Of a stretch of 50,233 nucleotides of DNA, positions 46,042 to 50,233 are shown piece by piece; the first letter of the stretch is position 1; each line of letters begins with the position of its first letter. The DNA is from an uncultured Bacteroides sp. (lineage in GTDB: Bacteria > Bacillota > Clostridia > Lachnospirales > Lachnospiraceae): contig CAMECH010000018.1 of assembly GCA_945913015.1 (NCBI GenBank), forward strand, positions 1 through 50,233, written 5' to 3'. The notes under the pieces were generated by a model, which had not been told where the DNA came from, ran no database searches, and worked only from the letters and a program-made list of their open reading frames with translations. A program made the position numbers and the translations under genes.

Positions 46042-47280
46042 ATGAGTAATGGTACTGACAGCGGAAATCTTCAGGTAAGTGTCACCTCATATGACACGGG
46101 AGAACCTATCGCAAATGCAAGGATAAGCATAGCATACAGCGGCGACCCCGAATCGCCTGTCGAAGAGCTTATAACCGATTCCAACGGACAGACTGAAACA
46201 GTCTCCCTTGCATCTCCTCCATTGGAGTACAGCATGAGCCCGAGTGATAACCAGCCTTTTTCAGAATACAGCGTCACTGTAACCGTTCCCGGCTTTGAGA
46301 ACTTTAATGTGTCAGGAATACCAATTTTTCCTGATGAGACAGCACTGCAGGGTATAAGACTTACACCGCAGACACCTCTCGGCATCCCCGGAAATATAGT
46401 CATTCCTGTCAACACTCTCTGGGGAAATTTCCCTCCGAAAATTGCCGAAGCGGAAATTAAGCCTATGGGCGAACCCGGTGAAATCGTATTGAGCCGTGTT
46501 GTCGTTCCCGAATACATTGTCGTTCATGACGGTGTTCCGACTGACACCTCTGCAAACGATTATTACGTAAGATACATCGACTATATAAAAAATGTAGCCA
46601 GCAGCGAAATCTACTCCACATGGCCGGAATCGACTCTTCGCGCCAACATTCTTGCCATCATGTCATTTACGATGAACCGCGTGTACACGGAGTGGTACCG
46701 CAACAGGGGATATGATTTTACCATCACTTCTTCAACTGCATTTGACCACAAATGGGTTTACGGAAGAAATATATTTGAAAATATTTCTCAGATTGTTGAT
46801 GAAATATTTGCAGACTATCTGTCACGCCCGAATGTTAAACAGCCGATTCTCACACAGTATTGTGACGGAAAACGTGTAACCTGTCCTAACTGGTTGAGTC
46901 AGTGGGGTTCAAAAGCACTCGGTGACCAGGGCTACACACCTATAGAAATACTCCGCAACTACTACGGGGAGACTATTTACATTAATACAGCTGAGGAAAT
47001 AAGCGGCATTCCGGCATCATGGCCGGGCAGCAACCTCGACATAGGCGACAGCGGGATTAAAGTAAGACAGCTTCAGGAACAGTTAAATCTTATCGGAGAG
47101 TATTATAACGCAATACCTGCCCTTATCCCTGACGGCATATATGGAGAAAACACCGCTGAAGCAGTGCGTGTATTCCAGCGCATATTTAAGCTGCCGCAGA
47201 CCGGTATTGTGGATTACTCCACATGGTACAAAATATCAGATATGTATGTAAGATTAAGCGGAATTGCAGAATTGCAGTAA
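46042..47280 (+). CDS. sleC: SleC-like spore cortex-lytic enzyme
   Basis: A 412-residue homologue of clostridial SleC, the protease-activated lytic transglycosylase that degrades spore cortex during germination. The N-terminal beta-sandwich (about 8-110) corresponds to the pro-region. The central domain has VVVPEYIVVHDG, SSEIYSTWPESTLRANI, RVYTEWYRNRGYDFTIT and a SpoIID-like ending (WLSQWGSKALGDQGYTPIEI, then YYG). A peptidoglycan-binding domain (about 335-400, LDIGDSGIKVRQLQEQLN) closes it. No signal peptide. GAGG precedes the ATG. It diverges from the CwlC-like amidase across 110 bp. No csp protease genes are in view. Confidence 0.9.
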   Translation: MSNGTDSGNLQVSVTSYDTGEPIANARISIAYSGDPESPVEELITDSNGQTETVSLASPPLEYSMSPSDNQPFSEYSVTVTVPGFENFNVSGIPIFPDETALQGIRLTPQTPLGIPGNIVIPVNTLWGNFPPKIAEAEIKPMGEPGEIVLSRVVVPEYIVVHDGVPTDTSANDYYVRYIDYIKNVASSEIYSTWPESTLRANILAIMSFTMNRVYTEWYRNRGYDFTITSSTAFDHKWVYGRNIFENISQIVDEIFADYLSRPNVKQPILTQYCDGKRVTCPNWLSQWGSKALGDQGYTPIEILRNYYGETIYINTAEEISGIPASWPGSNLDIGDSGIKVRQLQEQLNLIGEYYNAIPALIPDGIYGENTAEAVRVFQRIFKLPQTGIVDYSTWYKISDMYVRLSGIAELQ

Positions 47281-47323
47281 GTCGCAGTGCATGAGCATCA
47301 AACGATGGACTGCATAATATAAA

Positions 47324-47357
47324 AAACAGTGACAACATTACCTATTGTCACTGTTTC
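47324..47357. terminator. Hairpin downstream of sleC with the T-run on the minus side
   Basis: An 11-bp perfect stem AACAGTGACAA with TTGTCACTGTT. The run of six T residues follows it on the minus strand, with only TTT on the plus strand. It should stop minus-strand transcripts better than sleC transcripts, shielding sleC from the element at 47465-47840. Confidence 0.6.
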
Positions 47358-47464
47358 TGAGACTCTATCACGTTTCCATGAATTCACTAACTATATTTGG
47401 TTTTCTATTTGATAAAGCTTAACAGATTCTATTTTCTTCGCGCATACCACTACGTAACCGCATT

Positions 47465-47840
47465 TCAACGATTGGAATTTGCCTATTTCGGCAAATATGA
47501 ATCTAAAGATCAGTGCGAAAATCAAGTCAATCGGCTATAGTGAGCTTGCTCACTAATAGACGAATTGGCTTGTATTTTCATAGTGCGACAGCACTCATGT
47601 AGTGCGACAACACTCATGAGCATGAAGCGAAGCGGAGAATGGCACTGCTCGACAACCGAAGTAAGTGGGGTACAGATGCACGTTTTCTTTATCCTGTACC
47701 CCGCTTACTCTCAATTCTCCTTCACCTCCAAAATCCAGTCGCTTCATGCCTGACGTGCTTCTCACTTTTGATTTTGCAGGTATCGCGGCAGGAAAAGGAA
47801 ATGCCTGCTTTGCAGGCGCTTCCTTTTCTCTTGAGCGCAA
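47465..47840. repeat. Hairpin-dense intergenic element, possible MITE or structured RNA
   Basis: No gene is supported between sleC and the MATE gene. In order: hairpin TTTGCC/GGCAAA (about 47478-47495); a long hairpin 47517-47579 with stem segments GAAAAT/ATTTTC, AAGTCAAT/ATTGGCTT and AGTGAGC/GCTCACT; a tandem repeat of about 19-20 nt (TAGTGCGACAGCACTCATG twice, from 47581); a nested structure 47621-47748 (CATGAAGC/GCTTCATG, GAGAAT/ATTCTC, and a 15-bp central stem around GGGGTACAG/CTGTACCCC); and a hairpin 47790-47829 (AGGAAAAGGAA/TTCCTTTTCT with GCCTGC/GCAGGC). A minus-strand frame here (47595-47843) is Cys/Ser/Ala-rich and has no ribosome site, so I reject it as a gene. Confidence 0.7.
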
Positions 47841-47933
47841 CATATTCCGATTACTATTATTTTTGAATCTTTCTAAGTAATTTACCGTGAAGCTGTCTTC
47901 TTTCGCTATGAAACAATATCTGTTAAATAGTTT

Positions 47934-49298
47934 TTACTTTCCATCCAGTCTTTTCCGGACAATTACAAAGCATATTACATGTGCAATAAATGTGATGGTC
48001 CAGCTTGCCGTGTATGTAAGATAAAGTGAGGTCAGCGTATGGAACTGTTCCATTCTGAAAAATGTAAATATCCAGAGAAGTCTAAGACCGCATGCGCCTA
48101 TAAGTGATACAATCATAGGCATCACCGAATATCCCATTCCGCGAAGAGACCCAACCATGACATCCATCATTCCGCAAAGCGCATATGTTCTGCTGATAAC
48201 ATTAAGCCTCAGCATACCGGATTCTATCACCACCGGACTTGATGTATACATTCCAAGAAGCGGCTTTCCAAATATTACTGCAAGGTTGCCAAGCACAAGA
48301 CCGACTACAATAACACACCCCTGTGCCGTGTACAGAATTCTGTTAATACGCTCATACTTTCCGGCACCGATATTCTGGCTTGTAAATGACACCGCCGACT
48401 GGTGGAAGGCATTCATAGCCACATACACGAAGCCCTCTATATTGGCGGCTGCCGAGTTGCCTGCCACAGCGATTGCACCGAAAGAATTAACCGATGACTG
48501 TATTACAACATTTGAAAGCGAAAATACAATACCCTGAAAGCTTGCGGGAAGCCCGACTTTCAAAATTCTCATAAACTTGTCCCTGTCAATTCCAAGCTTT
48601 CGCAAATCCAGATGAATGCTGCTTTTTTCCTTAATCATGCAACGCACCACCAGAAATGCCGAAATGCACTGCGAAATCACTGTCGCAAGACCTACGCCTG
48701 CCACATCCATCTTTAATGCAACTACAAAAATCACATTTAATACAACATTAATAATTCCGGCAAACAAAAGGTAGTACAGAGGCCTTTTAGTATCGCCGAC
48801 AGCTCTTAATATTGCACTGCCAAAATTATAAATCATCGTTGCAGTCATTCCGCAGAAGTATATCCTGAGATATACAACCGCCAGATTCAGCACATCTTCC
48901 GGTGTCTGCATCCAGATTAATATCTGCCTTGCCCCGACAATTCCCACAACCGTAAGAATAATTCCGCTGTAAATGCTTAACGTCATGGCTGTATGTACCG
49001 TCTTTGATACGTCAAAATCCTGCTTTGCCCCATAGTATCTTGCTACAAGCACATTTGCTCCAACCGAAAATCCCATAAAGAAATTGAGCAGCAGGTTAAT
49101 AAGCGCCGTATTAGAGCCAACCGCCGCCAGCGAATTATCTCCTGCAAAATTTCCGACAACAATTATATCGGCAGCATTAAAAAGAAGCTGCAGAACGCTT
49201 GAACACATAAGCGGCAGCGAAAACAACAGCATTTTCTTCAAAATTGAACCGCTGCACATATCTATTTCATATTTTTTACCGGCACCTTTTTGCGACAT
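47934..49298 (-). CDS. MATE family efflux transporter
   Basis: A 454-residue cation-coupled multidrug/metabolite exporter with 12 predicted transmembrane helices in two MatE halves. The first begins LLFSLPLMCSSVLQLLFNAAD and the second at about 235 (GLPASFQGIVFSLSNVVIQS). Length is normal. The ATG has GAAGG 8 bases upstream. It follows the YlmH gene by 33 bp on the same strand and may be co-transcribed. Substrate unknown. The 47841-47933 stretch behind it is AT-rich with no strong terminator. Confidence 0.94.
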   Translation of the reverse strand: MSQKGAGKKYEIDMCSGSILKKMLLFSLPLMCSSVLQLLFNAADIIVVGNFAGDNSLAAVGSNTALINLLLNFFMGFSVGANVLVARYYGAKQDFDVSKTVHTAMTLSIYSGIILTVVGIVGARQILIWMQTPEDVLNLAVVYLRIYFCGMTATMIYNFGSAILRAVGDTKRPLYYLLFAGIINVVLNVIFVVALKMDVAGVGLATVISQCISAFLVVRCMIKEKSSIHLDLRKLGIDRDKFMRILKVGLPASFQGIVFSLSNVVIQSSVNSFGAIAVAGNSAAANIEGFVYVAMNAFHQSAVSFTSQNIGAGKYERINRILYTAQGCVIVVGLVLGNLAVIFGKPLLGMYTSSPVVIESGMLRLNVISRTYALCGMMDVMVGSLRGMGYSVMPMIVSLIGACGLRLLWIFTFFRMEQFHTLTSLYLTYTASWTITFIAHVICFVIVRKRLDGK

Positions 49299-49331
49299 TA
49301 AGATAACCTTCTTTCAATATAACTTTACCTT

Positions 49332-50087
49332 CTAGACGTACATTCTTACGGAGACTGAAAGTTTGCCTTTCTTCGTCTCGTATTTTACACCATCATAAAT
49401 AAATTTGCCATATCCGCGAAGAGCCACAACTGCTCCCTTATTAACACTCCCGCTGTTATTTTCGCAAAGCCTGCCGTTCACAAAAACCTTTCGCTCACGA
49501 AAAGCGTCCAGTGCCTGATTACGTGACATATTATAGAGCTTTGCCAGTATGACATCAAGTCTCTCTGACGGCACAATCACTTCTTCCTCCCGCAGATTTA
49601 CGGTAAATGCTTCTTTTATTTCATCTGTGCCCATGCATGTGCATTTTACATTGGTATGCTTTACTTTATCAAGATTTTCGGCAATATACTGTGCAATACG
49701 CTCCGCCGCAAAAACATATGCCGTTTTTTCCCTTATCAGTATATCCCCTATAACATCTCTTTCTATGCCGAGATTCATTAACGCACCAAGAAAATCCCGA
49801 TGAGTAAATTCGTCTGCAAATTTTTTAAGAAGCGGCTCAATTTTAATTATGGCAATCGGAAATTCCTGCTCATATCCAAGCTGCGCAGGATTCCCAAACC
49901 TTGCCATAACCCGTTCGCACCCATCGGCACCACCAAACAGTGTGTACTCTACTTCACGCACCGCATCACATACAATTGCCGCATCGGACATTGACAAAAA
50001 ATCCGTAAAATAATATGTGCTCTGATTGTATGCTTTTCGTGCCAGCTCTTCAAATCTTTTTCTAAGCTGCTGCTCATCATTTTTCAT
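49332..50087 (-). CDS. ylmH: YlmH family S4-domain RNA-binding protein (RqcP2-like)
   Basis: A 251-residue protein of the YlmH group. The N-terminal two-thirds is the conserved YlmH fold (FTDFLSMSDAAIVCDAVRE; HRDFLGALMNLGIERDVIGD). The C-terminal S4 RNA-binding domain (about 178-245) has SERLDVILAKLYNMSRNQAL and VFVNGRLCENNS. In B. subtilis YlmH can act in ribosome-associated quality control and is encoded near the ylm-divIVA division cluster, which may lie beyond the window end. The ATG coding for MKNDEQQ has GGGGA upstream; longer readings run through the repeat element. Confidence 0.92.
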   Translation of the reverse strand: MKNDEQQLRKRFEELARKAYNQSTYYFTDFLSMSDAAIVCDAVREVEYTLFGGADGCERVMARFGNPAQLGYEQEFPIAIIKIEPLLKKFADEFTHRDFLGALMNLGIERDVIGDILIREKTAYVFAAERIAQYIAENLDKVKHTNVKCTCMGTDEIKEAFTVNLREEEVIVPSERLDVILAKLYNMSRNQALDAFRERKVFVNGRLCENNSGSVNKGAVVALRGYGKFIYDGVKYETKKGKLSVSVRMYV

Positions 50088-50097
50088 AATAATCCCC

Positions 50098-50233
50098 ATT
50101 CCGCAGACGCTTTGGCGTCGGAGGAATCGCGAGCCAAATATCAGATTTGGCTCTGCGATAATGGCTTGTTTGTGGCGTCTGCGGCACAAACAGCCGTGTG
50201 AAAAATATGCCATCGGGCATATTTTTCACACTA
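50098..50233 (-). repeat. 136-bp hairpin-rich repeat element, copy 2
   Basis: It matches 37770-37905 with three differences and runs to the edge of the window, so it may continue. Hairpins: 50098-50127; 50131-50153 (9-bp stem); 50167-50192 (TGTTTGTG/CACAAACA with a 10-nt loop); 50196-50231 (16-bp perfect stem, 4-nt loop). The loop 50175-50184 (GCGTCTGCGG) is the exact reverse complement of 50101-50110. Its end lies 10 bp before the ylmH start, next to the ribosome site. Confidence 0.88.

Noticed and set aside
47595-47843. 82-codon minus-strand frame in the hairpin cluster
   Set aside because: It reads through nested hairpins, has no ribosome site, and its Cys/Ala/Ser composition follows from the repeats.

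Overview
The window looks like a chromosomal segment of a Gram-positive anaerobe of the Clostridia, most likely family Lachnospiraceae and plausibly a pectin user of the Lachnospira type. The reasons are: the tig-clpP-clpX-lon-engB gene order; spore genes (an alpha/beta SASP, a SleC-like cortex-lytic enzyme, a CwlC-like amidase); chemotaxis receptors and a FliD-like protein suggesting motility; a large membrane-anchored family 9 pectate lyase; strong AGGAGG ribosome sites; and moderate-to-low GC. Species assignment is inference. No complete mobile element, prophage, rRNA operon or CRISPR array is visible. Most genes lie on the minus strand.

Layout. 0.7-7.6 kb: a chemoreceptor next to a BMP-family binding lipoprotein, then a TPR protein, RarA, and an EamA-transporter/NUDIX fusion in a tight minus-strand run. 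7.6-12.0 kb: a D,D-carboxypeptidase, a zinc-ribbon membrane protein and glycyl-tRNA synthetase. 12.2-15.2 kb: a divergent AP2/HNH-like gene, a small soluble PocR chemoreceptor, tRNA-Pro(CGG) and a membrane diguanylate cyclase. 15.4-26.7 kb: the PL9 pectate lyase, carAB, a DUF2225 protein, glnS and aroK. 26.8-33.1 kb: the protein quality-control operon tig-clpP-clpX-lon-engB. 33.3-36.7 kb: a SASP gene and thiC-thiD-thiE behind a TPP riboswitch with its own terminator. 36.8-43.9 kb: an ArsP_2-type permease, a CmpB-like membrane protein, a methyltransferase coupled to hsp33, a hypothetical membrane protein, a SEC-C protein, a FliD-like protein and a LysR regulator. 44.1-47.3 kb: a C39-like peptidase, a signal-less SPOR amidase with a sigma-K-like promoter, and divergent SleC. 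47.4-47.9 kb: a gene-free block packed with hairpins. 47.9-50.2 kb: a MATE transporter and YlmH.

The most unusual signals are non-coding. (1) A 136-bp element occurs twice (37770-37905 and 50098-50233; 3 differences by eye), with shorter relatives at 7579 and 27435. It folds into four hairpins, and the whole 10-nt loop of one hairpin is the reverse complement of one arm of another. Three of its four copies end at or just upstream of the start of a minus-strand gene, so it could be a 5'-UTR RNA switch. (2) A dense run of long hairpins lies at 47465-47840. (3) Seven phased 6-bp direct repeats resembling PhoP/PhoB boxes lie at 37687-37760 and overlap a near-perfect promoter of a metal(loid) permease. 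(4) A 14-bp palindromic motif is shared by the leaders of dacF and the diguanylate cyclase.
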